NCBI GenBank assembly: GCA_946185835.1
Contig: CAMHKW010000003.1
Span: forward strand, 1-64,000
Reading direction: 5' to 3'
Origin: an uncultured Bacteroidales bacterium
GTDB taxonomy: Bacteria; Bacteroidota; Bacteroidia; Bacteroidales; Paludibacteraceae
DNA length: 64,000 bases
In this document: positions 18,928 to 28,651 of the stretch, piece by piece
How positions within the stretch are numbered: position 1 is the stretch's first letter
Layout: every line of letters starts with the position of its first letter
The notes under the pieces: generated by a model
What the model saw: the letters and a program-made list of their open reading frames with translations, nothing else
Databases searched by the model: none
Told to the model about the DNA's origin: nothing
Translations under genes and position numbers: made by a program

Positions 18928-19758
18928 TTACTTGAGTTTATAATAGTAAGTTATGGTGCCTTGTTGTCGGTCAGGTCCTTCGGAGAAGACTGCTTTTCTT
19001 GCCTCAGCACATGCAGCTTTTCTCATGCTCTCGTCGGAGATGGTTGTTCCGGCGCCCACGGTAGCTTCTATCACTTTGCCGTTGGCATCGACCCTGATGC
19101 TGACCACTATAACACCCTCTTGGTTGCCGGTATATTGTGGTTTGTTGAGGTTCGATTTCAAACGTCGTCCTCCCAGCGACCATCGGTTACCGTTCGAAGT
19201 GCCTTGTCCGGCAGCGGGGTTGCCTTGCGGACTGCCTTGTGTCGTTGAGCCTGAGGTCTGTCCGCTGCCACCGCTTTCTTGCTGATTGCCGGTAAACAAT
19301 CCTCCTAATCGGTTGGCGTTGTCGATAGCCTGTTGTTCTTTTGCTTTCTGCTCTGCCAATGCCTTTTCTTTAGCTATCCTTTCGGCTTCTTTTCGCGCCT
19401 CTTCCTCTTTCTGTTTGCGTATTCGTTCGGCTTCGGCAGCCTGCTGCTGCCGTTTTTCCTCCTCTTTGCGCTGACGTTCCAGTGCGAGAGCCTCCTCTTC
19501 TTCCTGCGTGAGCATGTCGTTGGGTGAGGGTTCGGCAGGCACAGGTTCGGGCGCTGACGTCACGGGAACGGAGGCAGCCGGCAACTGCTCGGCAAAGCTA
19601 CTGCCGCCGTTGACGTCGTCGCCGAAAGAGAGTTCGATACCTTCGTCTTCGGGCAGATATGGGGGGTTGATATAGACAAACCACAACAGCAGGAACAGCA
19701 GCAACATAAATATCGCTGTTCCCACAAGAGCTATAGTGCGTGATTTGATATCTGACAT
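18928..19758 (-). CDS. Energy transducer TonB
   Basis: TM + charged linker + C-terminal QEGVIVVSIRVDANGKVIEATVGAGTTISDESMRKAA. Confidence 0.88.
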   Translation of the reverse strand: MSDIKSRTIALVGTAIFMLLLFLLLWFVYINPPYLPEDEGIELSFGDDVNGGSSFAEQLPAASVPVTSAPEPVPAEPSPNDMLTQEEEEALALERQRKEEEKRQQQAAEAERIRKQKEEEARKEAERIAKEKALAEQKAKEQQAIDNANRLGGLFTGNQQESGGSGQTSGSTTQGSPQGNPAAGQGTSNGNRWSLGGRRLKSNLNKPQYTGNQEGVIVVSIRVDANGKVIEATVGAGTTISDESMRKAACAEARKAVFSEGPDRQQGTITYYYKLK

Positions 19759-19770
19759 AGCGTTACCTTG

Positions 19771-20178
19771 TTATTTCTTAGTTGCCACTACCAGCTTCAT
19801 CTTATGCTGATTGGCGATATCGAGTACTCTAACCACCTCTTTGTATGCTATATCTTGGTCGGCATGCAGGGCAATGTATGTCGTTGAGTCTTGTTGTTGC
19901 AGACCTGCCAGATATGCCTCGAGGGCATCGGGGTCGATAGGTTGCGGACGCTGTTTACCCACTGCCACCGAGTAGTTGCCTAAGTTGTCGATATTAACCT
20001 TAGCCACCACGTGCTTAGTTGTGGTTTTTGCACGCGACTGAGGCAGGTTGATTTTTATATCGTTCGGCGACGACATCGTGCTTGCCATCACAAAGAAGAG
20101 CAAGAGCAAGAAGATGAGGTCTGTCATGGACGACATAGAAAACGTAGCCTCTACTTTATTTCTTCGCTTTAGTGCCAT
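19771..20178 (-). CDS. ExbD/TolR family biopolymer transporter
   Basis: 135 aa; MTDLIFLLLLFFVMASTM..., downstream of the ExbB gene. Confidence 0.93.
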   Translation of the reverse strand: MALKRRNKVEATFSMSSMTDLIFLLLLFFVMASTMSSPNDIKINLPQSRAKTTTKHVVAKVNIDNLGNYSVAVGKQRPQPIDPDALEAYLAGLQQQDSTTYIALHADQDIAYKEVVRVLDIANQHKMKLVVATKK

Positions 20179-20198
20179 ATTAACACGATGTTAGGTTG

Positions 20199-20906
20199 TT
20201 ATGCCGGTTCGTTGAGCAAGTCCATAAACTCCATGGTACGTCCTTCGAGCTGACGTACTACCGAGTCGATACGAGCGACGAGGTAGTTGTAAGCGAAGAT
20301 GACGAGGATACCTACTATCAGTCCGCCGATAGTGGTGACCATAGCCTGATACATACCGGTACTCAGTGCCGAGAGTTCGATAGCGCCCGACTCGCTGCCT
20401 GCCATATTATAGAAGGTCTGCACCATACCTATCACCGTTCCGAGGAAGCCGAGCATCGGTGCGCCTGCGGCAATAGTAGCTAAGATGACGAGGTTTTTCT
20501 CGAGTTTGGCGACTTCGAGGTTTCCCACGTTTTCGACAGCCACAAGCACGTCGCTCATCGGTCTGCCGATACGAGTGATACCCTTCTCTATCATACGCGA
20601 CGACGGTGTGTCGGTCTGACGACAGAGGTTAAGAGCTGAGTCGATCTTACCTTCGTGGATATAATCTTTGATGCGGTCCATGAAGGTGTTATCCTCAGCT
20701 TTTGCCTTCTTTATCACCACCAGACGCTCGATGAAAAGATATACGGCAATGGCAAGCAACACTGCCAAAAGAATCATTATCCAACCGCCATACTGCGCCA
20801 TGGTCCACAAGTTCATAGGCTCTTGTGCGGCTTCGGTTGCTGACTGTGCCAATGCCTGAATCGAATCGTAAGCATTGAGATCGGGTACTGTTGTTTGAAG
20901 TAACAT
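20199..20906 (-). CDS. MotA/TolQ/ExbB proton channel family protein
   Basis: LATIAAGAPMLGFLGTVIGMVQTFYNMA; three TM segments. Confidence 0.94.
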   Translation of the reverse strand: MLLQTTVPDLNAYDSIQALAQSATEAAQEPMNLWTMAQYGGWIMILLAVLLAIAVYLFIERLVVIKKAKAEDNTFMDRIKDYIHEGKIDSALNLCRQTDTPSSRMIEKGITRIGRPMSDVLVAVENVGNLEVAKLEKNLVILATIAAGAPMLGFLGTVIGMVQTFYNMAGSESGAIELSALSTGMYQAMVTTIGGLIVGILVIFAYNYLVARIDSVVRQLEGRTMEFMDLLNEPA

Positions 20907-20946
20907 ATTTGATTTGTGTTTAGTGTTTAGTGTGCGTGTTTAGAGT

Positions 20947-21672
20947 TTAGAGAGCGTGATGATGACAACAACTAAGATACCGTTGTATCGTTTGTTCTAA
21001 TCCGAGATAGAGTGCATCGGCTATGAGTTGATGTCCTATGCTGACCTCGTCGACCCAGGGAAATGCATTCAGGAAAGGCGGGAGGTTAAGGGTACTGAGG
21101 TCATGCCCTGCATTGAGTCCTAAGCCGCAGACTTTGGCGGCTTCGGCTGCTTGAGCGTAGCTTTTGACAGCTTTGACGGGGTCGATATTAAAGTTCTCGG
21201 CATACGGTCCGGTATATAGCTCCACACGGTCGGCGCCGACACGGGCAGCTCCTCGCACCATGTCAGCATCGGGGTCGACAAACACCGAGACTCTGATACC
21301 TGCGTCTTTGAAAGGAGCGATGATAGCTCGAAGCTTATCGGCATAAGTCAGCGTATCCCAGCCATGGTCGCTGGTGAGCTGCGAGAGCGCATCCGGTACA
21401 AGAGTGACCTGTGCAGGACGGACATCAAGCACCATCGAGCAGAAGTCGGGCGTAGGGTTACCTTCGATGTTAAACTCAACCGACAGATGACGACTCAGAG
21501 TGTAGACATCGTCACGGCGGATATGCCTACCGTCGGGTCGAGGATGGACAGTGATACCCTCAGCGCCAAAACGCTCGCATGCGAGAGCAAACTGCAACAC
21601 ATCAGGCACATTACCACCTCGCGAGTTGCGTAAGGTGGCAACCTTGTTTATATTTACACTTAGCCTTGTCAT
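20947..21672 (-). CDS. pdxJ: Pyridoxine 5'-phosphate synthase
   Basis: LSVNINKVATLRNSRGGNVPDVLQFALACERFGAEGITVHPRPDGRHIRRDDV. Confidence 0.96.
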   Translation of the reverse strand: MTRLSVNINKVATLRNSRGGNVPDVLQFALACERFGAEGITVHPRPDGRHIRRDDVYTLSRHLSVEFNIEGNPTPDFCSMVLDVRPAQVTLVPDALSQLTSDHGWDTLTYADKLRAIIAPFKDAGIRVSVFVDPDADMVRGAARVGADRVELYTGPYAENFNIDPVKAVKSYAQAAEAAKVCGLGLNAGHDLSTLNLPPFLNAFPWVDEVSIGHQLIADALYLGLEQTIQRYLSCCHHHAL

Positions 21673-21680
21673 AATAATAT

Positions 21681-21872
21681 AGAAGTTAGACCGCTGCGCT
21701 GTTAGAGGTTAGACCGCTGCGCTGTTAGAAGTTAGACCGCTGCGCTGGTAGAGGTTAGACCGCTGCACTGTTAGAGGTTAGACCGCTGCACTGTTAGAAG
21801 TTAGACCGCTGCACTGTTAGAGGTTAGACCGCTGCGCTGTTAGAGGTTAGACCGCTGCACTATTAGAGGTTC
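21681..21872. repeat. Tandem array of ~23-bp unit GTTAGAGGTTAGACCGCTGCGCT, about 8 units
   Basis: Direct reading; abuts the pdxJ start codon. Confidence 0.92.
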
Positions 21873-22031
21873 AAACGCAGTCGCACTACAATTCCGCGCA
21901 AAGGTACGATTTTTTTGTGAAAGTAGAAAATAAATAATCTCATAAGTCGATTTTTTTATTCTCAACGCCAATCGATGGCTCAGTCTTACTGAAAAGGAAG
22001 CGTCGCAGCCACTATCATCAGCCCATACTGA

Positions 22032-22063
22032 TTTGGTCAGATGAAAAAAAAATATTACCTTTG
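22032..22063 (+). promoter_or_regulatory. Promoter for nadK
   Basis: TTTG (22032-22035), 20-nt gap, TACCTTTG (22056-22063). Confidence 0.55.
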
Positions 22064-22131
22064 CCGAAAGTTATTGCAGCCCCTGCTTATGGGCATTTAG
22101 AAAACTACAGGAACAGAGAAAAACAAAGAAT

Positions 22132-22980
22132 ATGAAAATTGCAATCTTTGGTAACTCGTTCAAGCGCAACACCATCGACGAGGTTGCCCACATATTAAGC
22201 TATCTGCACAACCGCGATGTAGAGATCTGGCTGTCGAAAGAGATACGCGACGAGATGAACCTGCGCGAGAGTTATCCTCTTTTCAGTGAGGAGACTCACG
22301 AAGATATCGACTTCGCCTTATCGGTAGGCGGCGATGGCACCTTTCTGACCACCGCTGCACATATCGGCGACCGCAACATTCCCATCCTCGGTATCAACTG
22401 CGGCAGGTTAGGTTTCTTGTCGGAGGTGCAGACGACGGAAGTCGACCGTATCCTCAACCAGTTGCTATCGAACGACTACACCATCGAGCAGCGCACCGTC
22501 CTCTCGGTCGTGACCGATGGCGAGGGGCATCTTAGTATGCCTTTTGCACTCAACGAGATAGCAGTGATGAAACAAGAGCTCTCGTCGATGATATCGGTAG
22601 AGACCCTTATCAATGGCGAACTGCTCAACACCTATCAGGCTGACGGCTTGGTGGTTTCCACACCCACCGGTAGTACGGCATACAACCTCTCGGTGGGCGG
22701 TCCGTTGGTAGCTCCACAGGCTAATGTATTCATACTAAGCCCTATAGCCACACATAGTCTGAACGTACGACCTTTGGTAGTGCCCGACTACTGCGAAATA
22801 GACCTGCGCATCACAAGTCGGTCTCACAGCTATTTAGTATCGACCGACGGCAGAAGCTACACCATGAAAGAGAATACCCGTCTGCATATTGCGAAAGCTC
22901 CTTATACTGTCAAACTCGTACAGTTAGGGGAACACAGCTTCTTCGACACGCTGAAGACCAAACTCGGATGGGGTAACTGA
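22132..22980 (+). CDS. nadK: NAD kinase
   Basis: LSVGGDGTFLTTA, GINCGRLGFL, ADGLVVSTPTGSTAYNLSVGGPLV. Confidence 0.96.
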   Translation: MKIAIFGNSFKRNTIDEVAHILSYLHNRDVEIWLSKEIRDEMNLRESYPLFSEETHEDIDFALSVGGDGTFLTTAAHIGDRNIPILGINCGRLGFLSEVQTTEVDRILNQLLSNDYTIEQRTVLSVVTDGEGHLSMPFALNEIAVMKQELSSMISVETLINGELLNTYQADGLVVSTPTGSTAYNLSVGGPLVAPQANVFILSPIATHSLNVRPLVVPDYCEIDLRITSRSHSYLVSTDGRSYTMKENTRLHIAKAPYTVKLVQLGEHSFFDTLKTKLGWGN

Positions 22981-22995
22981 AATTAACCTCAAACA

Positions 22996-23092
22996 CATCT
23001 AACAGCGAAGCGGTCTAACTTCTAACAGCAACGCGGTCTAACATCTAACAGCGAAGCGGTCTAACTTCTAACAGCAACGCGGTCTAACATCT
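22996..23092. repeat. 23-bp repeat array (opposite orientation), about 4 units
   Basis: CTAACAGCGAAGCGGTCTAACTT repeats upstream of ATG 23107. Confidence 0.9.
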
Positions 23093-23106
23093 TAATTTCC
23101 ATCAAT

Positions 23107-23796
23107 ATGAAAAAGTTAACTATCATCATTGCAGCTCTCACACTGAGTATAGCTGCTTCGGCTCACAACTTCGAGCACCAACTGAGCGTAAGCGGTGCGC
23201 CGTTTACCACCACGTCGATGTTTCTTAAGTTCTGGGCTAACCCACTATTCGAGAAGGTGCCTGCCATCCATGGTATGTTACGTCTTGAGAACCAACAGAA
23301 CTATGGTACTTACGGTATCAACTACCACTACGAGATTGTCGACTGGTTCCAGCTTGGTGCCAAGGCGTCGTGGGACTTCAACGGTTTCGACCTCTATGCC
23401 ACTCCGAGCGACCCTACCGTGATAGCAGCCCTCGGAGGCAATCATGAGCTATTAGGCAGGAGCCAGTCACATGTCATCACCGCCATGCTGAGTATGCAGT
23501 TTACATACGTCAACAACGACCTTGTGAAGCTGTATTCCGGTATCGACCTTGGTGCAGGCTATGCTCGCTGGACCTTGTCGGAGATATACGACAAGCCTAT
23601 TCCCGAACTCAACGACGACCTTAAGATGATAAAGCAGATACGTGATGCTTGTCCCAATGGTTCATCGAACAAGTTTATGCCGGCATTCAACATCACCGCC
23701 CTCGGTATCAACGTAGGTACTTTCGTCTACGGCATGGCTGAGCTGAATATAGGTATGGAAGCTCCCGTTAAGATTGGATTTGGTGTACGTTTCTAA
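23107..23796 (+). CDS. Putative outer-membrane beta-barrel protein
   Basis: 229 aa, signal peptide, ends ...GMEAPVKIGFGVRF. Confidence 0.6.
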   Translation: MKKLTIIIAALTLSIAASAHNFEHQLSVSGAPFTTTSMFLKFWANPLFEKVPAIHGMLRLENQQNYGTYGINYHYEIVDWFQLGAKASWDFNGFDLYATPSDPTVIAALGGNHELLGRSQSHVITAMLSMQFTYVNNDLVKLYSGIDLGAGYARWTLSEIYDKPIPELNDDLKMIKQIRDACPNGSSNKFMPAFNITALGINVGTFVYGMAELNIGMEAPVKIGFGVRF

Positions 23797-23799
23797 AAT

Positions 23800-24750
23800 A
23801 TGCAAAACAAAGAAATACGTATTGTCTTCATGGGCACCCCTGAGTTTGCGGCATATAGCCTAAACAGGTTGCTCGACGAAGGATATAATATAGTAGGCGT
23901 GGTCACGATGCCCGACAAGCCGGCAGGACGCGGTCATAGCATGCAGCAGTCGGCTGTCAAGCAGTTAGCAGTCAGCCGTGGTCTGCCCTTGTTACAGCCC
24001 GAGAAGCTTCGCGACGAGGCCTTCCTTGCTGAGCTGAGGTCATGGCAAGCCGACCTGCAGATAGTTGTCGCCTTTCGCATGCTACCGGAGGTGGTATGGG
24101 CTATGCCGCCGCAGGGCACCTTCAACCTGCATGCGTCATTGCTTCCACAGTATCGTGGTGCAGCACCTATCAACTGGGCTATCATCAACGGCGAGAAGCA
24201 GACCGGTGTGACTACCTTCATGCTCAAACACGAGATAGACACCGGTGACATGCTCTTACAAGAGAGTATCGACATCGGCGACGACGAAGATGCCGGCTCG
24301 GTTCACGACCGTCTGATGACACTCGGTGCCGACCTTGTATGCCGCAGCGTCGACTTGATAGCGTCGGGTAAGGCACAACCTATAGCGCAGCCGACGCTTG
24401 AGCCGCAACAGCTCAGACCGGCACCTAAAATTTTCCCCGAGACATGCGAGATCGACTTCGGCAAGACAGCCACTGAGGTGCATAATTTCGTACGCGGTCT
24501 CTCGCCCCACCCTGCCGCATGGTGCCGCCTGCTCTTAGGACAAGAACAGCGAGTGGTGAAGATATACAAGACCGCGGTATCAACAACGCCGCTGCCTGCC
24601 GACACCCACCCCGGTGATATACTGACCGACGGCAAACGTTACCTGCGCATCGCTTGCGCCGAGGGGGCTGTCGACATCGTAGAACTGCAACTGCCCGGCA
24701 AACGACGTATGGCAGTTCGCGATGCACTCAACGGCTTGAGGTTAGATTGA
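23800..24750 (+). CDS. fmt: Methionyl-tRNA formyltransferase
   Basis: IRIVFMGTPEFAAYSL...FNLHASLLPQYRGAAPINWAIINGEKQTGVTTFML. Confidence 0.97.
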   Translation: MQNKEIRIVFMGTPEFAAYSLNRLLDEGYNIVGVVTMPDKPAGRGHSMQQSAVKQLAVSRGLPLLQPEKLRDEAFLAELRSWQADLQIVVAFRMLPEVVWAMPPQGTFNLHASLLPQYRGAAPINWAIINGEKQTGVTTFMLKHEIDTGDMLLQESIDIGDDEDAGSVHDRLMTLGADLVCRSVDLIASGKAQPIAQPTLEPQQLRPAPKIFPETCEIDFGKTATEVHNFVRGLSPHPAAWCRLLLGQEQRVVKIYKTAVSTTPLPADTHPGDILTDGKRYLRIACAEGAVDIVELQLPGKRRMAVRDALNGLRLD

Positions 24751-24753
24751 CTT

Positions 24754-24838
24754 GCTGTTAGAGGTTAGAACGCTGCGCTGTTAGAGGTTAGACCACTTCG
24801 CTGTTAGAGGTTAGACCGCTGCGCTGTTAGATATTAGA
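24754..24838. repeat. 23-bp repeat array, 3-4 units
   Basis: CTGTTAGAGGTTAGAACGCTGCG... Confidence 0.88.
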
Positions 24839-24839
24839 T

Positions 24840-25376
24840 ATGGATTACCTTGCACTTATAGACAAATACTACGCGACTCAGACAGAGCTGCGGCATATAT
24901 TAGTGACTCATAGCGAGCAGGTATGTCGCAGGGCTTTGGAGATAGCTCGTCGGCATCCGGAGTTGAATGCCGACATGCAGTTCATTGAAGAAGCCGCTAT
25001 GCTACACGACATAGGCATATACTTGTGCAATGCACCTAAGATCTACTGCTTCGGCAGTCACCAGTATATCGAGCATGGCTATTTAGGAGCCGAGTTGTTA
25101 CGCCGCGAAGGTCTGCCACGCCATGCCCGCGTGGCGGAGCGGCATACCGGTTCGGGCATCACGATAGAACAGATAGTGCGCGAAGAACTGCCACTGCCGG
25201 AACAGGACTTCTGCCCGGAGACGACAGAGGAGAAGATAATATGCTATGCCGATAAGTTCTTCTCGAAGTCGCACCTCGACCGCGAGACGCCATACGAGAA
25301 AGTGAGACAAAACATCTGGCGTTTCGGTCACGACGCCATCCTGCGATTCGACGAGATGGAGAAGATGTGTCTATAG
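24840..25376 (+). CDS. HD domain-containing protein
   Basis: LVTHSEQVCRRALEIA...EEAAMLHDIGIYLC... Confidence 0.9.
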   Translation: MDYLALIDKYYATQTELRHILVTHSEQVCRRALEIARRHPELNADMQFIEEAAMLHDIGIYLCNAPKIYCFGSHQYIEHGYLGAELLRREGLPRHARVAERHTGSGITIEQIVREELPLPEQDFCPETTEEKIICYADKFFSKSHLDRETPYEKVRQNIWRFGHDAILRFDEMEKMCL

Positions 25377-25497
25377 AAGTTAGAACGCTACGCTGTTAGA
25401 AGTTAGAACGCTACGCTGTTAGAAGTTAGAACGCTACCGCTGTTAGAAGTTAGAACGCTACCGCTGTTAGAAGATAGAACGCTATGCTGTTAGAGGT
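25376..25497. repeat. 23-24 bp repeat array, about 5 units
   Basis: GAAGTTAGAACGCTACGCTGTTA...; lies between convergent genes. Confidence 0.9.
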
Positions 25498-26290
25498 CTC
25501 TGACGAGTCTGACGGCTCTGCCGGTATGTCTGCCGTATAATTCGGTTGACAAACCGACATAATGCAAGTTGACCGACAGGAAATAAGCGCTACCCTCGTT
25601 ATGGCATGTCGAGGTCCAGTAGCAGCCTATGTTGTCGAGGTCGACGACAGCCGACCCGTATCTTGTGCCGGTGAAAGGCAGAAAAGCGGCATGCCGTTCG
25701 TCGCCGTTGTCGGGCAGCAGGAGCAGTCCTCTTACGCCATGAACGGTAGTGAGACGATGCAGCCGCCGGGCATTAGGTCTGAGATATAGCAGGTACTTCC
25801 ACTCGCTTCGCGACAGCACTCTCCATCCCGTTGTCTTCCCACACCCATGAATCTTATTGTTGACCCCCCAGTCGTATCTCGCACTCGAGCCGACAAGGTC
25901 GGGGTCGGGTTGTGTGATGGTCGGACCATAGGCATACTGGTTATGATAGTAGTCGACCGCGTCTTCGAGTTCGCAGAACCAATCCCACGGATGAAAATGG
26001 AAGGCGAGAGAGTCGTTAGCGGTGTTGTCGTATCCGCTGGTAGCCCAACCAAAGAGGTCGACATACGCCTTACAGTCAGTGGTTTTAGTTATCTGCCGGT
26101 TGTCAGTACCTGCCGTCTGCCACTGATGCTTAGCAAAGCGCCATCGCCCCGTTTTCGGGCAATACTGAAGATTACCCGGCGAGAACTCCACCTGCCGGTC
26201 GGGTGCCACAGAGAAGACACCACGCGCGGCATAAGCTGCCGGCACTGACACCGACAACAACAGAAACAAGAATAGAAGTGAGCGGGACAT
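25490..26290 (-). CDS. FISUMP-like exported protein, paralogue of the N-terminus of the 10110 gene
   Basis: [35 protein letters not shown]..., ends with CYWTSTCHNEGSAYFLS...GRAVRLVRDL. Confidence 0.75.
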   Translation of the reverse strand: MSRSLLFLFLLLSVSVPAAYAARGVFSVAPDRQVEFSPGNLQYCPKTGRWRFAKHQWQTAGTDNRQITKTTDCKAYVDLFGWATSGYDNTANDSLAFHFHPWDWFCELEDAVDYYHNQYAYGPTITQPDPDLVGSSARYDWGVNNKIHGCGKTTGWRVLSRSEWKYLLYLRPNARRLHRLTTVHGVRGLLLLPDNGDERHAAFLPFTGTRYGSAVVDLDNIGCYWTSTCHNEGSAYFLSVNLHYVGLSTELYGRHTGRAVRLVRDL

Positions 26291-26310
26291 ATTAGTGTGC
26301 GTTTGGGTGT

Positions 26311-27678
26311 TTAGTGGAAGCGGTGTGAGAAGCCGACGGAGATAAGTTCTTTGAACTGCAACTTAGTGGACTGATCATCAAGCAGCACGATAGTGTTGTC
26401 GTAACGCGGATGCAGCACCAGTCGTGCCGAGAAATACTGGTTGATGATGAAGTTGCATGTTACCTCGAGGTCGACTTCCACCTTCCGATAGTTAGTATAG
26501 AAATAGAATTTAGTGTTCAGGTTTATCTCACGAAGCGGCTTATAATCCCATTCGACACGTACCGAACTACCTACGTCGTTAAGCACATTAGAGCCTGCCG
26601 GTATACCGTAGTTAGAAGGCGTGGAGTTCACGGTATCGGCGGCATACACTAACTTATATGTTATTGGCGAGAAGACGACAGACAGCCCTTTGAAGGGTTT
26701 GTAGTCGAGACCGGTAGAGACATTGAAACGCAGCGGCGTGAAAGTACCGGTCTTGATGGTAGTGGAATTAGTGTTGTAGGTATAAAAGAGTTGCGTCTGG
26801 AACTCAGCATCGGCAGAGTAGTAGAGCTTATCATACACCTGATATCCGAACTTGGTATAAAGACGGAAGAGGTCTTCGTTCATATTCACCTCGTGGAGAG
26901 TATCTCCTTTGACGGTATTACCACCGGCGCGCCATTCTAACTGGTTATCCCATGTCACCTTCCCTTTCTTATATCCCAAATGTCCTTGTACTATACCTAA
27001 GATGGCGAAGTTAGAGTTACCACCCTGATACCAGTTGTCGGACACGTAGTTTTGTGTTACCTGCAGCATGACGGTAGCATGTCTGGTCCACGGCGACATA
27101 CGCTCCCGTATCTGTCGTTTGAGTTCTTTGCGGTCTTCTTCGCTGTCGGGTATGAGTGCACGCTCTATTTTGATAGGCGTAGTATCGAAGACGAGATCGG
27201 GTCCTTTCTTTTTAGCAAATATTTCAGGGTCATAAGTGCCCTTATAGGTATCAGCCAGATGAGCATTGACATATCGTCGGTAGCCCTGATATAGTTTTGC
27301 CACGGAGAAGTGCGCTATGTCGTCGGGTTGTGCCATCTGCTCTGACGTCTGCTGCCGGGTGACATATAACATCGGTATGGCTAACGGGAAATACGGGTAG
27401 CGGCGTTTGAGGGAGTCGATACGCAGCGAGTCGGCATAGCCTACGTGAAAGGGATTGAGGGTGGTGGTGTCGGTGGCGAGGCGGAGCTGATGCACCGAGT
27501 CGTCGCGTTGCTTTAGCAGCTCTTGCTGTGCTGCGAGGATCTGTAAGATGACGTCGCCTTGACTGACACTCTCCGGCACATCGTGCAGGCGGAAGGTATC
27601 GGGGTGCTGAATGTACGATTGTGCACAGACAATCGTCTGTGCACAAACCAAAAGTAATATCTGAGACAGTCTTCTCAT
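26311..27678 (-). CDS. DUF3078-like outer-membrane protein
   Basis: 455 aa; VTQNYVSDNWYQGGNSNFAILGIVQGHLGYKKGKVTWDNQLEWRAGGN. Confidence 0.78.
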   Translation of the reverse strand: MRRLSQILLLVCAQTIVCAQSYIQHPDTFRLHDVPESVSQGDVILQILAAQQELLKQRDDSVHQLRLATDTTTLNPFHVGYADSLRIDSLKRRYPYFPLAIPMLYVTRQQTSEQMAQPDDIAHFSVAKLYQGYRRYVNAHLADTYKGTYDPEIFAKKKGPDLVFDTTPIKIERALIPDSEEDRKELKRQIRERMSPWTRHATVMLQVTQNYVSDNWYQGGNSNFAILGIVQGHLGYKKGKVTWDNQLEWRAGGNTVKGDTLHEVNMNEDLFRLYTKFGYQVYDKLYYSADAEFQTQLFYTYNTNSTTIKTGTFTPLRFNVSTGLDYKPFKGLSVVFSPITYKLVYAADTVNSTPSNYGIPAGSNVLNDVGSSVRVEWDYKPLREINLNTKFYFYTNYRKVEVDLEVTCNFIINQYFSARLVLHPRYDNTIVLLDDQSTKLQFKELISVGFSHRFH

Positions 27679-28598
27679 TTCTTAGCTGTTGTCTTACTCT
27701 TCAGTTTGGAGAAGTCGAAATGCTTAGGCGGCGTGCGCAGAGCGTGTACCACGCAGTAGATACCCCAGACGATGAACGGCACCGACAGCCACTGCCCCAT
27801 GTTGAACACGATATTGGCTTCGAAAGCTTCCTGGTCGAGTTTCATAAATTCGAGTCCGAAGCGTGTGACGAAGATCATGAGCAGGAAGACTCCGAGAATG
27901 AGTCCGGGTCGCTCGTAAGCCTTGGCTTTCCAATAGAGCAGCCACGTGACGATGAAGGTGGCGATGCAGTATAGTATCTCGTATATCTGCGTAGGGTGAC
28001 AAGGCAGGGGGTTGCCGTTGGCATCGCGCGGTACCTGCGGGTCTTGCGAGAAGACGAAGCCCCACGGCATGGTGGTGGGGTTGCCGTAGATCTCGGAGTT
28101 GATGAGGTTACCCAAACGTATACATACGGCGGTGACGCAGATGCCGATGACGAGTTTGTCGAGCAACCAGTCGATGCCGGTATGGAAGTGTTTGCGGTTG
28201 AGCAGAATAGCAGCCACTATGAGTCCGAATCCGCCGCCGTGTGACGAGAGCCCTCCCTGCCATATCTTAAGCAGTTCTAAGGGGTGCTCGATATAAGGGT
28301 TACGGTAGTTGATGTTCCACGCGAATATCTGTATCGGCTCGAGTCCGAGTTCGGAAGCTTCGTGCCACTCATAGAACCAGCAGTGCCCCAAGCGAGCACC
28401 GATGATGACGCCCAGCACCATATATAGAAACAGGTGGTCGGTCCACTCCTCAGGGCAGCCTTCGTTTTTATAGAGTTTGACCTGTATCAGGTAGTTGAGA
28501 TATATACCTACCGCCCAGAGTATACCATACCAGCGTATCTCCCAACCGAACAGAGAGAACGCTACGGGGTCTACATTCCATGTAATGAAGTCGAGCAC
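27675..28598 (-). CDS. lgt: Prolipoprotein diacylglyceryl transferase
   Basis: LGVIIGARLGHCWFYEW...IWQGGLSSHGGGFG...RLGNLINSEIYGNPT; GTG start. Confidence 0.95.
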   Translation of the reverse strand: MLDFITWNVDPVAFSLFGWEIRWYGILWAVGIYLNYLIQVKLYKNEGCPEEWTDHLFLYMVLGVIIGARLGHCWFYEWHEASELGLEPIQIFAWNINYRNPYIEHPLELLKIWQGGLSSHGGGFGLIVAAILLNRKHFHTGIDWLLDKLVIGICVTAVCIRLGNLINSEIYGNPTTMPWGFVFSQDPQVPRDANGNPLPCHPTQIYEILYCIATFIVTWLLYWKAKAYERPGLILGVFLLMIFVTRFGLEFMKLDQEAFEANIVFNMGQWLSVPFIVWGIYCVVHALRTPPKHFDFSKLKSKTTAKK

Positions 28599-28603
28599 GA
28601 GAT

Positions 28604-28651
28604 AGAAGTTAGATGTTAGATGTTAGATGTTAGATATTAGATGTTAGATAT
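28604..28651. repeat. Short GTTAGAT/ATTAGAT repeat tract
   Basis: AGAAGTTAGATGTTAGATGTTAGATGTTAGATATTAGATGTTAGATATT, upstream of lgt. Confidence 0.85.

Noticed and set aside
21681-21872. 23-bp array as a CRISPR
   Set aside because: Units are directly contiguous with no unique spacers, and no cas genes are nearby.
18928-22980. tonB-exbD-exbB-pdxJ / nadK cluster as a novel system
   Set aside because: As far as I recall, this order is common in Bacteroidetes; ordinary core region.
17191-27678. Two DUF3078 proteins as a new paired system
   Set aside because: They are 8 kb apart, differ in length, and multiple DUF3078 paralogues per genome are common in Bacteroidetes.
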